NCBI GenBank assembly: GCA_030295235.1
Contig: AP026136.1
Location: 682,001-746,000 of the forward strand
Direction of reading: 5' to 3'
Source of the DNA: Fistulifera solaris
Lineage: Eukaryota; Bacillariophyta; Bacillariophyceae; Naviculales; Stauroneidaceae
Length of the DNA stretch: 64,000 nt
Shown: in pieces, positions 1 to 11,000 of the stretch
Numbering within the stretch: position 1 is the first letter of the stretch
How the letters are laid out: the number at the start of each line of letters is the position of its first letter
Made by a program: the position numbers and the translations under genes
Notes under the pieces: model-generated
Databases searched by the model: none
What the model saw: only the letters and a program-made list of their open reading frames with translations
What the model was told of the DNA's origin: nothing

Positions 1-766
1 TTTTCGACTCTCCAGTTCTTGGCCGCTTGCTCGACGTCGGTGATGTGTCCAATTCTTCCAATTGAGTGCCCAGAGCAGAGCCACCCGAAAGAAATTCCCC
101 GCGGCTTCTTTCTCGTCGCTCTGATAGCTGTGGAGACGCGTTTTCGGAGCTGCCTTTGTAGTCTTCGTCTAGTAAATCCAGTAAGGTGGTCAAAAATTCG
201 TGGGCGTCTTGTTGACGAAATCCCACAAACAAAGACGATCTCGAGTCAATGGCAGTCTGAAAATTATGCGGTTGCACAGTTTTTCCTTCTCTTAGTAACC
301 TCATCAAGTTAAGGAACTCAGTTCGCAGGCCACCCCTATTCTCGTTTACTGTCTGCGATTCAACCTTGCCGTTGTCTAATGTGTCGACAAAATTATCCAG
401 ACTGGCTAGCATTTGCAACGCCGAAGCCATGTAGCACGTATTTCCAAGGTTATGTAAGCCACCGAAGACGCCATTCGACGGAAGACTTGTACTCCAGTCC
501 ATTAATTCGGGTGCTTCAAGCTCACTAGACGAAGAAGCAGTGTCGTTCAAAACTTCCTTAATGGCATTGTTCATCGAAATATCGATCAAATTACTAATTG
601 CTGGCGTTTCAGGATGAGAATCTTGCTCCTTGTTTATCATTTCGTGATCGCAGCATGTAAATTTCCCGCCATCCTCGCTTTGGGATGCCGTAACATTGGC
701 AATGTCTTCCACACGATCGCCAATTCTTCCTGTTGCGAGCATTCGTCGGTTTTCGTGCTGATTCAT
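1..766 (-). CDS. Ubiquitin-specific protease (USP), N-terminal part, cut by the window edge
   Basis: Removes ubiquitin from proteins as a papain-like cysteine protease. The frame opens at the ATG at 766-764 and stays open to base 1, giving about 255 residues, so the C-terminal half with the catalytic His box lies outside the window. The Cys box reads GLHNLGNTCYMAS, with the nucleophile at about residue 111. The QQDAHEFL block of the USP fold is at about residue 187. About 100 residues of low-complexity, acidic/serine-rich sequence precede the Cys box. The serine- and arginine-rich stretch after the QDAHEF block looks like an insertion typical of USPs. A second USP lies at 17.6-20.4 kb, but the two are not obviously recent duplicates. 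The family call is firm; substrate and location are unknown. Confidence 0.88.
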   Translation of the reverse strand, partial: MNQHENRRMLATGRIGDRVEDIANVTASQSEDGGKFTCCDHEMINKEQDSHPETPAISNLIDISMNNAIKEVLNDTASSSSELEAPELMDWSTSLPSNGVFGGLHNLGNTCYMASALQMLASLDNFVDTLDNGKVESQTVNENRGGLRTEFLNLMRLLREGKTVQPHNFQTAIDSRSSLFVGFRQQDAHEFLTTLLDLLDEDYKGSSENASPQLSERRERSRGEFLSGGSALGTQLEELDTSPTSSKRPRTGESK

Positions 767-1423
767 GGATGAATCATCATCCCCGGCGTGATTACCATAA
801 CATGATTTCGATAGCTGGAAATGAGATCGAGGGAGTAGTAGAGTCATTTTATTACGGACTAAGTGATATTAGAATGGGAATAAAGTGCAATCCTCGTGGG
901 ATGAATGCAAACGTGGGAGAAGAACGGTGTATTTGTGGTCTTCCATCGACTGTGTGGACATGACGGCTAATTTTTTGCCTTGTCGTGTCCCGACGATGTA
1001 AATCGTCGACAGTTGCAGACCAGAGGGCCAACGGTGAAAGGTAAAAACAGACGAGCCCGCCGGGCCTACAGTTCAAGTTCAATATAGAGTAATGAAAGTC
1101 CTATAGATTAGAAAGAACTCTATTTCTCTTATTGTTCTATAGTGATTAGTTCGTTTTTCTTCTTCATCGTCCACGCAAGACTTAAATGATCAAAAGACGA
1201 CGTACGACGTACGTACGCAAGGGCTAATTCAACACCAATCCCGAATCCCGAATTACAAGCTGAAGACGCACGACGGACGTTGTCATTCTGACAAATGAGT
1301 GACTCGGGTTTTGTTTTGTGTCAAGATTCAGGGCCGACAACCTAACTTTTAGTCATCAAAATTAACAAGAAAAACTCATCTAACTAACTATTGCGCGGGA
1401 AATAGTAAACCGTAAAAGTTAAA
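767..1423. other. Intergenic stretch, no gene seen
   Basis: Upstream region of the USP gene and downstream region of the PDI-like gene. Short open frames here have no recognisable domains or splice context. A small CG-rich patch of repeated ACGACGTACG-type words lies near 1195-1215. Nothing else is supported. Confidence 0.5.
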
Positions 1424-2237
1424 TTAGAGCTCGTCCTTGAAGAGCTCCTTCTCTTTGTAAGCTCGAACGGAACGAAGTGTAGCTAGTCCCCTCTGTCGTA
1501 CTTGCTTCACTCTATCATCCTTCTCGCCTAGTAGTTTTGTGTAACGCGCTTGCAATTGCGCCACTGAGTCACTGTACTGCTTCTCAATAGCAACTACTTT
1601 GTCTTCCTCTACTTTAATCAAAGCATCAAGTTCCGCGTCGTCCATGGCGAAGAAGGCCTCAATTTTCGCTTTTGTCTCAGCATCACACAAGTCTACATTG
1701 GCAGCATTACACATGGGTTCCGTCAGGTGCGCTTCGGCGAATTTCTCGTACTCAGCAGGTGTGTGTTCTCCGTTAAATGACTTTAAATGAGCGGGATCGC
1801 CCCACATTAAGCTTGGGTAACCTCGAATCCCGTGTTCGTCGCACAAAATTTTACCCGACTTTGTCGTACAGTCGACTTTGCCCACAAAGCCAACCGGATG
1901 GTCTTTCCATTTCTCTGCGAATTCGGCGAATTCGGGTTGCATCTTTTGCAGTGGGGACACTGGGGTAACAACAGAAAAGCGGATAGCACTGTCAGTTTCA
2001 CGAACCTACAAAAACAATGGAAGTGTCGAAACACTACAATGATCACATCTGGAAAAGATTCCGCTTGTCAACATTATTTTCGCAAAGGTTTCGTGACACT
2101 TACCCAAGGAGCGTAAAGAAGAGAAAGACCGTTTTACCATCGGTCATTTCATCAAAGTTTTCCATCGTCAGTTCGGGTACATCATAACTGTGTGCAGTGG
2201 CGAGAAAAGCCAGCAGGAATAGCAAACCTTTCGTCAT
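1424..2237 (-). CDS. Thioredoxin-domain PDI-like ER protein with CPHC active site and KDEL end
   Basis: Predicted ER-lumen thiol-disulfide oxidoreductase or isomerase helping secretory proteins fold. The ATG at 2237 opens a hydrophobic signal peptide (MTKGLLFLLAFLATAHS). Exon 1 is 2103-2237, the GTAAGT...CAG intron is 1960-2102, and exon 2 is 1424-1959. The intron falls exactly between the Trp and the first Cys of APW-CPHC, the same place as in the neighbour at 2657. The C-terminal half is helical and charged, as in ERp29/PDI-D type domains, and the protein ends in KDEL. As read, two one-base shifts break the frame: one at the AAA run 2114-2116 (before YAPW) and one at the TTTT run 1944-1947 (just after CPHC). 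Both look like missing bases, and conserved sequence resumes at once. Either a sequencing artefact or a very young pseudogene; I favour the artefact. Confidence 0.75.
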
Positions 2238-2656
2238 GTGTTACAAGCAGATTAGAATCGCAATTACTTGAAGAAACAAGCAAGATTGTCGGATTGTCAA
2301 AAACTGGTTTTTTTCATCAATTATTTTCGTTTCTCTTGGCGCTTGGCGTTCCGACTTTTTCGAGACGTTTTGTTTCTGTACTGCAAAGTACTTATTGACA
2401 GGGAGTGGAGAAAAGTCATAGTCATTGACTTTCGCATTTTTCTCCCCTCTTTTCGAATCTAAATCCCGATTGAAATCTACAAGTACAAGTACATGTAAGC
2501 GGACAATACATGCTCGTGAATGAGTGCATGGAACGACAAAACAATTTCGTCGCTTTGTTCATTGACCTTGTCATGACCTTTGACAAAGCCGAGCCATAAA
2601 CAATCAAACAGCACACGATATACTGATACTCACGAAAGTAGTTTCATCAATTTGAC
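2238..2656. promoter_or_regulatory. Divergent promoter region of the PDI-like pair
   Basis: These 419 bp separate the start codons of two head-to-head paralogues and must hold both promoters. No TATA box or unfolded-protein-response element was identified with confidence. Shared ER-stress control is an inference from the arrangement only. Confidence 0.35.
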
Positions 2657-3472
2657 ATGGCTTTCCGACTTCTTTCTACTCTTTTCCTGGTCGGATTGAG
2701 CGTTGCCTATTCACTCAATGATCTGACAGCTGAAACTTACGACAAGACAACGGAGGGGAAAACGGTGTTTCTGAAGTTTTACGCACCTACGGTAAGTCTC
2801 TGTGGAAGCGACCCTGCAATTACATTCTGATTTCGTACGGTGAGGCTTGATTCATAGTCCTGGAGATTTTAGTAATAATAAGACTTTTCTCACCTGTCGT
2901 TTGTTGCAATCTTCTATCGGTCAATTCAGTGCGCCCATTGCAAGGCCATGGCACCGGAATGGGACAAGCTGGCTGAAATTTACAAAGACCACGAATATAT
3001 TCTCGTTGGTCAGGTCGATTGCAATGATACTAGAAACAAAGAACTTTGTGCCATGAATTACGTTCGAGGATACCCCACTGTCCTTTACGGTGATCCACAG
3101 CATTTGGAAAAGTACGAAGGGCCCCGGCTATTTTTACACTTGGAAAGATTTGTTGAGACTAGTTTAAAACCGATCTGTTCAGCTCACAATTTGGACTTGT
3201 GCGATGACGAAACCAGAGCTACCATCGAAGAGTTGCTGACGCTCTCTTTCAAAGAATTGGACGAACGAGTTGCCAAGGCGGAAGAGCAGCTTCAAGCAGC
3301 TAACGAAGAGTTCGAAAAGAAGCTGAAGCGTATTCAAAACGATTATATCAAAGTTGCCGATAGGAAGCAGGATGCGATTGATGCCTTGAAAGATGACAGT
3401 TTGGCGTTGATGAAGGCTGTGAAGGGTCACAAAAAGAAACTGGCTAGACAAGCCACCGCTGCAAGTATGTAG
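2657..3472 (+). CDS. Thioredoxin-domain PDI-like protein with CAHC active site, no KDEL
   Basis: Paralogue of the divergent gene at 1424-2237. Exon 1 is 2657-2791, the intron 2792-2929 (138 nt) and exon 2 2930-3472, giving 225 residues with an intact frame. A signal peptide (MAFRLLSTLFLVGLSVAYS) is followed by a thioredoxin fold. The active site spans the splice junction as APT-CAHC, where most PDIs have APW-CGHC; the Trp is Thr here. A YPTVLYGD segment gives the cis-Pro loop. From about residue 120 a helical, coiled-coil-like, Lys/Glu-rich domain follows, as in its neighbour. The end (QATAASM) lacks any KDEL-like signal, so the protein may be secreted, pass on through the endomembranes, or rely on a partner for retention. 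A redox role is likely; isomerase activity is inferred from the family. Confidence 0.85.
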
Positions 3473-3714
3473 GTAATGACAAAATAAATATCAATGAGTC
3501 GATCACTCTCGCTGCTAGACGGCCTGTAATGTTTTTACAAAAGCAATGCACGAACTCACGAGGAGTATAGCGCTGCAAGCCATAGTGTAGTTCACCGTTA
3601 CGGGATGAATCGAAAACCGAGCGAAGAAAAAAAGCTTCACGGGTCTCTAAACCAGATATTGGATCATTAGACTTGACTACCTAAAAAGCAAAAAATAACC
3701 AACGCAAGGTTAAA
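3473..3714. other. Intergenic, no gene seen
   Basis: Short spacer between the PDI-like gene and the tRNA; no supported feature. Confidence 0.4.
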
Positions 3715-3812
3715 CACCCGAGATGAGACTTGAACTCACAACCTTTTCCTGTAGCATGCAGTACGGGTTCCTACATTAGGAGGGAAACGCGCTACCATTG
3801 CGCCACACGGGC
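3715..3812 (-). tRNA. tRNA-Arg(CCU) with a 26-nt intron
   Basis: On the minus strand the acceptor starts GCCCGTG (3812-3806). The D arm has a GCGC/GCGC stem with loop AATGGTA, and the anticodon stem is TTTCC/GGAAA. The loop is CTCCTAA, with anticodon CCT. The T arm is GTGAG-TTCAAGT-CTCAT. A 26-nt insertion sits after position 37, the canonical place for nuclear tRNA introns. Without it the tRNA is 72 nt. The acceptor stem has one T-T mismatch (6-67) and a G-T first pair, so it is slightly irregular. It could be a weakly expressed or decaying copy, but the arms are otherwise whole. Confidence 0.75.
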
Positions 3813-4285
3813 AACATTGTTTGATCCGTGTTTTAAATATTATCATCTCTTAAACTTTTCTTTACGTACTAGGTGGTACAGTACCGGCACCGTTACTCGT
3901 TACTCTGTATGCGCCATTAAGACTTAAGACATTTTCATCGCCAATCGGGATCTGTTCCACCGAGACTTCCATTGCACCTACAAGTACAAGTCTTGCTATG
4001 CAGGTCCGACGAGCAGTATGTGTGTGCCTCTATCAGTTCTCTGATATTAAATGTCGCGACATCCGAGAATATCCGAGAGCGTACAAAACAACTGCGTTGA
4101 AGGCTTGCTATTATCATCTAAATACATTCATGTCATGGTGATGAAAAGCTTCATTTCGATTCCTTCAACGGAGCTCCGCGACTGGAGTTGCACAACCAAA
4201 TGGAATGATGAAAGATAGAGCAATCGTATTTCTCATATCTACCGATTCGAAGTCGGCTTAGCACAGATTGCTCAAACATCCAACC
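3813..4285. other. Intergenic stretch, no gene seen
   Basis: Region between the tRNA and the gene at 4286. It contains a short GGTAC-rich patch near 3870-3895 of the same kind as at 16341 and 28512. No other signal was recognised. Confidence 0.4.
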
Positions 4286-4861
4286 ATGGTCTGCGATGCT
4301 GCGATGATTGTTAGCACTCTTGTCACATTCGCCATGAACGGAGCTTGCTGCGTTTACCAAATGCAAGAAGATGAAGATCTCCGAAAATGTATTCGCAAAG
4401 ATATTCGAGTCGAGTACGAAAGGCAGCGTGTGATCGATATGGAACGGTGGGCTGAGCAATACTCAAGGGAGCGAAACCACCGAAGTGAGTCATCGATTGA
4501 TCATGACCGTAGAAAAAGGTTACTCCATCAAAAGGTGGATCTCTTTAATCAAGCCAGCAGAGATGGTGGAGTTCAGGAGCGAGAAGGTGCGCCTGGAGCA
4601 CGTTCCTGGCCAGGGTTGTCCGAGCAAGCTTTCATGTCAACCGGCAAGCATGATGATTTGATCGAAGTTTCGAAAGTAGCTTCGAAACGCTCTCGCTCGG
4701 TTACATCATCGAAATTCGCTGAGAGACGACTTGCCCAAAAGATGACCGCACAAGCTGCGTCATCGGACATGAGCTCGTTGCTGGATTCGGACAATGACGA
4801 TAACACTACTGACGACACAGCGGACGATGAGTCGTCGCTTGTCGACGTTGACCTTCACTAA
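4286..4861 (+). CDS. Unknown charged protein with acidic Ser/Asp tail
   Basis: Single-exon frame of 191 residues from the ATG at 4286, in good context (ACCATGG); the frame is open a little further upstream but has no ATG there. The first 20 residues (MVCDAAMIVSTLVTFAMNGA) are moderately hydrophobic and could be a signal anchor or a targeting peptide. A long Arg/Glu-rich helix follows, then a basic Ser-rich middle. The last 35 residues are almost all Ser, Asp and Thr, and end in DVDLH. I recognise no domain. Codon texture resembles neighbouring genes, and the complementary frame is shorter, so this strand is preferred. Function unknown. Confidence 0.55.
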   Translation: MVCDAAMIVSTLVTFAMNGACCVYQMQEDEDLRKCIRKDIRVEYERQRVIDMERWAEQYSRERNHRSESSIDHDRRKRLLHQKVDLFNQASRDGGVQEREGAPGARSWPGLSEQAFMSTGKHDDLIEVSKVASKRSRSVTSSKFAERRLAQKMTAQAASSDMSSLLDSDNDDNTTDDTADDESSLVDVDLH

Positions 4862-4915
4862 AGTATTGTTGATTTGTTAACTACTAGTAACAAGAGTATT
4901 CATAAGCATTAAGCA

Positions 4916-5425
4916 TTACAGCGATCCTCCCCTTGCTTTCTCACCGTGCGAGATTCCGACATCCAATACTGGCAAATCGATCCCCGCTGCACGTACAGCA
5001 TCCATTTGATCCACTGACACCGTCCAAAGCTCATCAGCTTGGGCTCCGTATCCTGGACCACCACCAAGACTGGGGACAGGTCGTTGTCCGTAAAATCCTT
5101 CACCAAAAGATCCGGTGACCATGTCATCAGTAACTGACTTCCATATGCCACTTGATACTTCGCGTGGATCAAAGAATAAATCGGTTTCGCTATCATCTGC
5201 GCGAATGCATAGTGGAGCAACTTCGCCGTACTGCATCACAGCACACAGTCGGGGCTCTTTGTTAGTGTCGTATCTTATACCAACAAGATCATTCTCCAAA
5301 AAGTCTTCGGAAAGAGCGGGCAGTTCGTTGAGCGAGTGGACACCTGGCTTTAACAGTAACCATGACTCACTCATTGTTAACAGACTTAGTGCAGTCAGCC
5401 TGAATCGAATACTGGAGGATTGCAT
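4916..5425 (-). CDS. Unknown conserved-looking protein, 169 residues
   Basis: Intact frame from the ATG at 5425 to a stop at 4916, tail-to-tail with the gene ending at 4861. A second Met at residue 18 (MSESWLLLKPG) could be the true start. The first 17 residues would then be 5' UTR, or a short Arg-containing targeting sequence if used. The protein is mixed alpha/beta in texture, with a Gly-rich loop near residues 105-125 (GSFGEGFYGQRPVPSLGGG) and a Trp-containing segment after it. No known domain was recognised. Amino-acid composition looks like a real globular protein rather than a chance frame. Confidence 0.6.
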   Translation of the reverse strand: MQSSSIRFRLTALSLLTMSESWLLLKPGVHSLNELPALSEDFLENDLVGIRYDTNKEPRLCAVMQYGEVAPLCIRADDSETDLFFDPREVSSGIWKSVTDDMVTGSFGEGFYGQRPVPSLGGGPGYGAQADELWTVSVDQMDAVRAAGIDLPVLDVGISHGEKARGGSL

Positions 5426-6334
5426 TTACACGGCGTGAAAATCAACGAATCTCGCAGAAGGGGAAGTGGGGTTAAAGACAGCGATGGCGATCCAATAATG
5501 AGTGGCTGCGGTAATCTAGTTGAAATTCAATCTATATACCTTCTTTATGGTTTATTTCCATGATGCCGAAATCATGGGTTTCCTCCATCAAAAAGTTTTC
5601 GTGCCATGCGATCATCTCCGTCCTTGCTCCTTGTGCGAGGAGAGGCGACTTGAAGGGGAGGAGTCGTCGGTCAACGAGAAAAAGAGAACGGGTGAACGTG
5701 AGAGGTGAGAGTCAGTCAAGAGTGTCACGAGTCACGAGTCCCTTTCCTCCCCCATCTCCAACTTCCAACGTACGATGTGAGAGCCGAAAAACGAAAACAC
5801 CGAACGGCAAAACGAACGCAGAACGTGAAACGTGAAACTTGCTTGTCTATGTGCCGGAAGCCGTAGATAATAAAATGTAGAGGACCTCGTAATTACTGCA
5901 ACATGCTGAACCCCTAAACACTGAACGAACTACATTGTAAGCCTACTTCCCAGAAACTCTTGCGACAATCAAAAGCTCTTCTTTTCTGATATCTATCTTT
6001 CACAAACCGACCTCGCGAAAGTCACTGGTCACGGCTCTCCTATGTACCGATAGTACTTCTTCGTACAAAGTATAAGCAATAACCACGAGACACGTGACCG
6101 GAAAAAGTTGTGTGAAGGTGAAAAGTCAAAAAAAGTCAACCGCCGCCAGCCGCCAGCCACGGGCAACAGCAATAACAAAGCTCTTATTGTCATTACTAAA
6201 CTTGGCTAGCCGTGCACTGGCTCACGAGTTCACGCTTCATGCATCATCTTGCTTTGAAAGGTGAAAACAATATTTTTACAGCCTTTTGTTATTCTATTGA
6301 TAAGCGAAGAAAGAACAGTCTAGTTGCGTGAGAA
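5426..6334. other. Intergenic stretch, no gene seen
   Basis: About 900 bp between divergent start codons at 5425 (minus) and 6335 (plus). It contains short direct repeats of GAGTCACGAG type near 5705-5740. Small open frames here have biased, low-information translations and no splice context. It probably holds the promoters of both neighbours; no motif is named. Confidence 0.4.
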
Positions 6335-7974
6335 ATGTCAGATGAATCATCGTCTGTTAATTCTGGTGATCGAGAACGATCCGAAGACGAAGCCAGCGAC
6401 GATGAATCATCTGATGAGGAAGAGAAACATGAAAAATCAGACAAAACGGTCGCTAAAGTTCAGCCTGGCAAGAAATTACAGGCTAAATGGGATGATATGT
6501 TCGAACGCTTGTTAACGTACAAGAATGAACACGGAGACTGCTTAGTCCCAAACCGATACACCAAAGATCCGCAACTTGGAAGTTGGGGTAAGTTCAGAAG
6601 CACAGCGCCGACGCTTCGGTACGTCTTCTTACCATTCAATTTTGCAGTGTCCACACAACGTAGGCATTACAAGATTTTGATGTCGGATAGTGGTGATACA
6701 ACACCCATGACACCAGCTCGGGCACGCAAATTGGAAGAAATTGGCTTTAAGTGGTCGACAAAAGATCCGCGTCATGTTCCTTGGGAATATCGATACAATC
6801 AGCTTGTTGCCTTCAAGGTAAAGATCGTTGTAAAAAAGACCATGGTGAGCGACACTAAGTTTCTGTTCGTTTCGCAGGAAAAATATGGGCACACACAGGT
6901 TCCAATAGGATGGGAGGTAAGTGGAAAGAATGAGCGGAAATGATTGATTGAATTTGCAGGAATGAGCCTTACAACCAATGTGATCGAATGTTAGGAAAAC
7001 ATTAAACTATCCAACTGGGTATCTACTCAGGTAAGTGATGATGCAGGTCACTTTGCCACACTGTCGAGAAGTAAACTCAATCTTCTTTCATGATTCATTC
7101 TATTTAGCGGCAAGAGTACAAGTTGATTCAAAGTGGACGCCAAAGCAGACTTTCAGAAGCTAAAATATCCCTTCTGGACGATATTGACTTTATCTGGGAG
7201 GCTCAAAGAGGTGGCCCAAGAAGAAAGCGAAAGGCCACTGTTGTTGTTCCATCAAAGCCCAATCCAGTGGATGCTAGAAAAATAAAGACGCGAACGGCGA
7301 CACGTGGTGGAAAAGCTGGAGCTTACACTCGCGGTGGTAGCTTGTCAGCTCGTGAATCCTCGCGTGGTAAAGTCAATTCGAATTCAGATAGCAGAGAATT
7401 TCACGATGCGCGCGAAACCAACGCACCAAATCAGCTACCTACTTTGCAGCAACAATCGGTGGCCATCAATAACAGCAGTATGGTAGGCATGAATGCTGGA
7501 ACCGCTGCTCTGTTGCAAGGTGCATATTTCCCGACGGTAACGCAACCAGGATTATCCGTCGTGCCAGGTTTGCAGCTGGCTACTAATCCATGGCAACTAC
7601 TGGCAGCAAATAACGGAGCTTTTCAGTCTAGTATTCCGCCTACAATGGGACTTGTCGGTGGAAATGGTTCATTTTTTCCTCTTTCGGCTCGGTTGGGATT
7701 GGCGCAACCTGGAGTACAGCAGCTCGGTAGTCCACAGATCGACCCGTCCAGACAACTTCTAATACAACAGGCAGCACTAGGTCAACTATCCTCATTTCAG
7801 CGCCAAACACAGGCTTCCTCGTTTCTAAACACCCCCGCAAGCGCCTTCAATGGATCCATGGGCATCCAGAATCTGCAGCCGTTTCAGTTGCAACAGTTGT
7901 ACTTACAAGGTAACACTGCACAGCAAGAGGCTGAAATCCCGAAGCCGGATGTTGGAAATTTTTCCGCCGACTAA
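6335..7974 (+). CDS. Helicase-associated (HA) domain repeat protein with Gln-rich tail
   Basis: Five exons: 6335-6587, 6648-6817, 6878-6916, 6995-7030 and 7108-7974; all introns are GT-AG and 60-78 nt. They encode 454 residues. An acidic Ser-rich N-terminus (residues 1-45) is followed by two helicase-associated repeats (PF03457 type). Each has the pattern W...L..YK..HG.C.VP, LG.WVSTQR..Y and L...GF.W; the second is spread over exons 2-5. The C-terminal half is Gln-, Asn- and Pro-rich and disordered after a basic patch (RRKRK) that could be a nuclear signal. HA domains are probably DNA-binding and are expanded in diatoms as stand-alone genes without a helicase. Here too there is no helicase core. 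A nuclear regulatory role is inferred. Confidence 0.85.
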
Positions 7975-8082
7975 TGGATCCACCAGCAATGTTCAGGAAA
8001 AAACGCTGAAAGTTTTGTTCAACGTGAGCACCCTTGAACCAAAATATTATGACATCTTTGTATTGTCAAAGAATTTAAAGAG

Positions 8083-11000
8083 TTATCTTCTCTTTCTTTT
8101 GTCGCGTCCTCTCACAACGGTCGACATCTGCTCAACCATTGCGCCGCGATTCTTTTTTGTGTACGACCTACCGTCCAATGGCATGAACGCATACGGCTCA
8201 TACTTTTGTCCCTTTCGCTTCACGTCGCCGCCTGCTTTCTTTGATTTGTAGGAAGAACCAAGCCCGCCTTTCTTATCCAATCGCCGCCTCTTGTTCTCGC
8301 GAGGATGAGCCGACGTATCATCGATGTCATCTTGTGCTACTTCGTCTTCTGCTTCGTCCCTTATGATCAGTTTTCCCGTGTTATCCAATTCGAATTCAGT
8401 GTCGCTTGTATCACTTTCATGATTATCAGCGAAATGAACATTTTTGACATCTTACTCCCTAGCATATCGACAACGTCACCATCTCCCCCGTCGGGTAACC
8501 GAAAAACAGATTCTCTAGTCCCTTTTTGTCGTGACTTAGCAGTTTCTGCTCTTGACATTGTCGTCCCTCGTGATTTAACTGACATCATAGACTTGTCTTT
8601 CCTAGTTTTACCTGTCATTCTAGAGAATCCAGTCATCCCTGTCGTAAAAGTGACCCCGTCATCTGAATCTTCTTCATCTGATTCCAGCATGTCTTCGAAA
8701 TTTTCTTTTTCATTTGTCTGTGATCCACGCTCCTTCTTTCGCTTATGCCGTTGCTCTAGCTTGCGCATGTGTGTCAATAGTCTTGACTCGGACCCAGGGA
8801 CGTAGGGGGTCAAAGCATCGTAGCCAAATATCTTCACCAGCTTTTTAAGAACGATCTTAATTTTCGAGCGAAATCGGCTCTTGCTTTTGTGATAAGACAG
8901 CAGGGCTCTGACCAAGTCTGGCATCAGCGGAGAAAGTTGATGGTACGGGATGACAGCGACACATACACGAATGAAACCCAGGACGCTTTTAATAACCTCG
9001 CGTGAATCTTCCTCGGCAAGAACAAGGACCGTCTTAAGCATTGATGGCAATACATTCTGAAAATTGTCATTATCCTTTGCATGCACGAAAGTTATCCGAG
9101 ATATGGCAGTGACCGAAGCAGATCTCATATGAGGAGTCTCGGCGCCTAAGCCCGCCGTAACTGAGCTCAAAAACTCAAGCGGGTTACTCTTTGAATACAA
9201 TGAAAGTATGACTTGAAAGGCGGCTTCTCGTGTTTTAGCGTTCGTATCTTTCAAACAAAGAAGCAACTCGCCAGTGATACCCGAGAACTCACTCTGCAAA
9301 TACAGATGTTCAGTACCTCCACCTTCACTAAAAAAAGTATAAGAACCTTAGAACGTACCATATACTCTGCTTGATTCTCAGCTAAACCGTCAATGACTAG
9401 GTTGAGACACTTGAGCCGCATGTATCGAGCAGCGATTTGAGATGTCATTATTGTTCCTGTCAATAGCGAAATTATTTCTCGCAATCGTTCCCTATCAACA
9501 ACGAACGAATGATGACTTCGACATAATTCAGCCAGCACTTTGTAAGCCTTCTTTTGAACTCGAGGTCCGTGTTCATCTGTCCTTATTAGGGGTTTCAGCG
9601 CTCGATACAAGAAAGCTAGATTCGATTTCTCCATTTGCTTTGAGGCAACAAGTGATTCCGCAAGGCTCAAAAGAGAACAAATTCTTTCTGTCTTCGGATA
9701 ATCTTCCTGGATCTCACCAAGTAAACGATGCATAAGCTTTTGAAAAAGGCTCCGAAGTAAGGTTGGAGCTGATAATTTTGCTAGAGAAGAAATGGATTCA
9801 GTGACGAAAGATGCTTGTTGGCCAGCGAGTCCAGAGTCTTCGACATCCGAGGTCATATGATCCCTACCAGTGTTCTCCCCAGAGTCGCTAACAAGCTTGA
9901 ACATACAAGGTAGAAGGTTCGCGGCGGCTAATTCGACATTCTCTTTCATTGATGTCGTGGTGCCACCTTCTTCAGGCCGATTGGCCTCTCCCTCTGCCAA
10001 AATCTTAATTCCACTGCAAACAACGGGCTACAACAAGCTAGGTTAGGGCCCTGCAAACTCAGTATTTCCAAAATGAACGAGAACTTATGCTTACCAAAAG
10101 CTCAGGATATCGACGATCCTGTAAAACTCGGACGAGGGTCGAGCTAAGAGGAACGATAGTTGCTTCGACGTCTTCTGGAAATTTGCAAAAGCACGGAAAA
10201 AGAGACCACAAGTCGATGACTCTCTGTCGATGAACTGATAGTCCACTTTTTGATGCTGCTGCAAGCTTATCAAATTTCCGCGCCATTACCAAGACATTAC
10301 TCTGAAAAAATGCAATCTTTGGCTGTACGGGTTGGGACGCGTTTGCAGCTGATTTAAAAGTGGACAGCAACCAAGAATTTTCGACTGACAATTCTGTAGG
10401 GAAATGCAGTGTTAGGATTATATACGCAATACTAATCGAAATTGCTTGGCTAAACTTACTACCGATCCCGGTGTCGGAATCCAGATCCAACATTTTCCAC
10501 GATGACTCGATCCCCACCTCTTGAACAACGATTTCGCACGCATCTTCAACAGAACGTTGAGCCGGTGAGCCGAGTGGTACGGCATTTCGCAGCTTAACCA
10601 TCTGTACAAAGCTACCTTCCACGGGAATGGCATTGTAAAGTGTCTTAATAAGAACAGCAAGGCTTTTTAACCCGACGCCGTATAAGTCGATGTATGAAGG
10701 TTCCATAACCCGATCCATGAACCGCAGCATGTCTCTAAGGCACTTTTCCACATCGGCTTGTTGCGTGCTAGTTATGAAAGGCAACAAATGTGTTCGATAC
10801 AGCTGGGTTAATCCAACCAGCAATGATTCGCCTACAGCCGAATCGTTCCCGCCATTTTCGCTCGGACAAGACAGCAAAACCAGCATTTGTATGGTTATAG
10901 GCAGCAGCTTACACACAATTGACGAGTTTGAAGCCATCAATCGCCCCATTGCTATCAAGAGCGTTTGTCCGTATTGAATTTTGCAATGCTCCACGATCTC

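Noticed and set aside
852-1082. Small minus-strand open frame downstream of the USP start
   Set aside because: No homology, no start context; probably upstream non-coding sequence.
1944-2116. Programmed ribosomal frameshifting in the PDI-like gene
   Set aside because: Two shifts flank an intron, with no slippery heptamer or downstream structure, and similar gaps occur at homopolymers in twelve other gene models.
8430-8460. Intron in RRP12 to explain the frame jump
   Set aside because: The GTAAGA donor cannot be paired with any nearby AG that restores the downstream frame; a one-base gap in the A/T run fits better.
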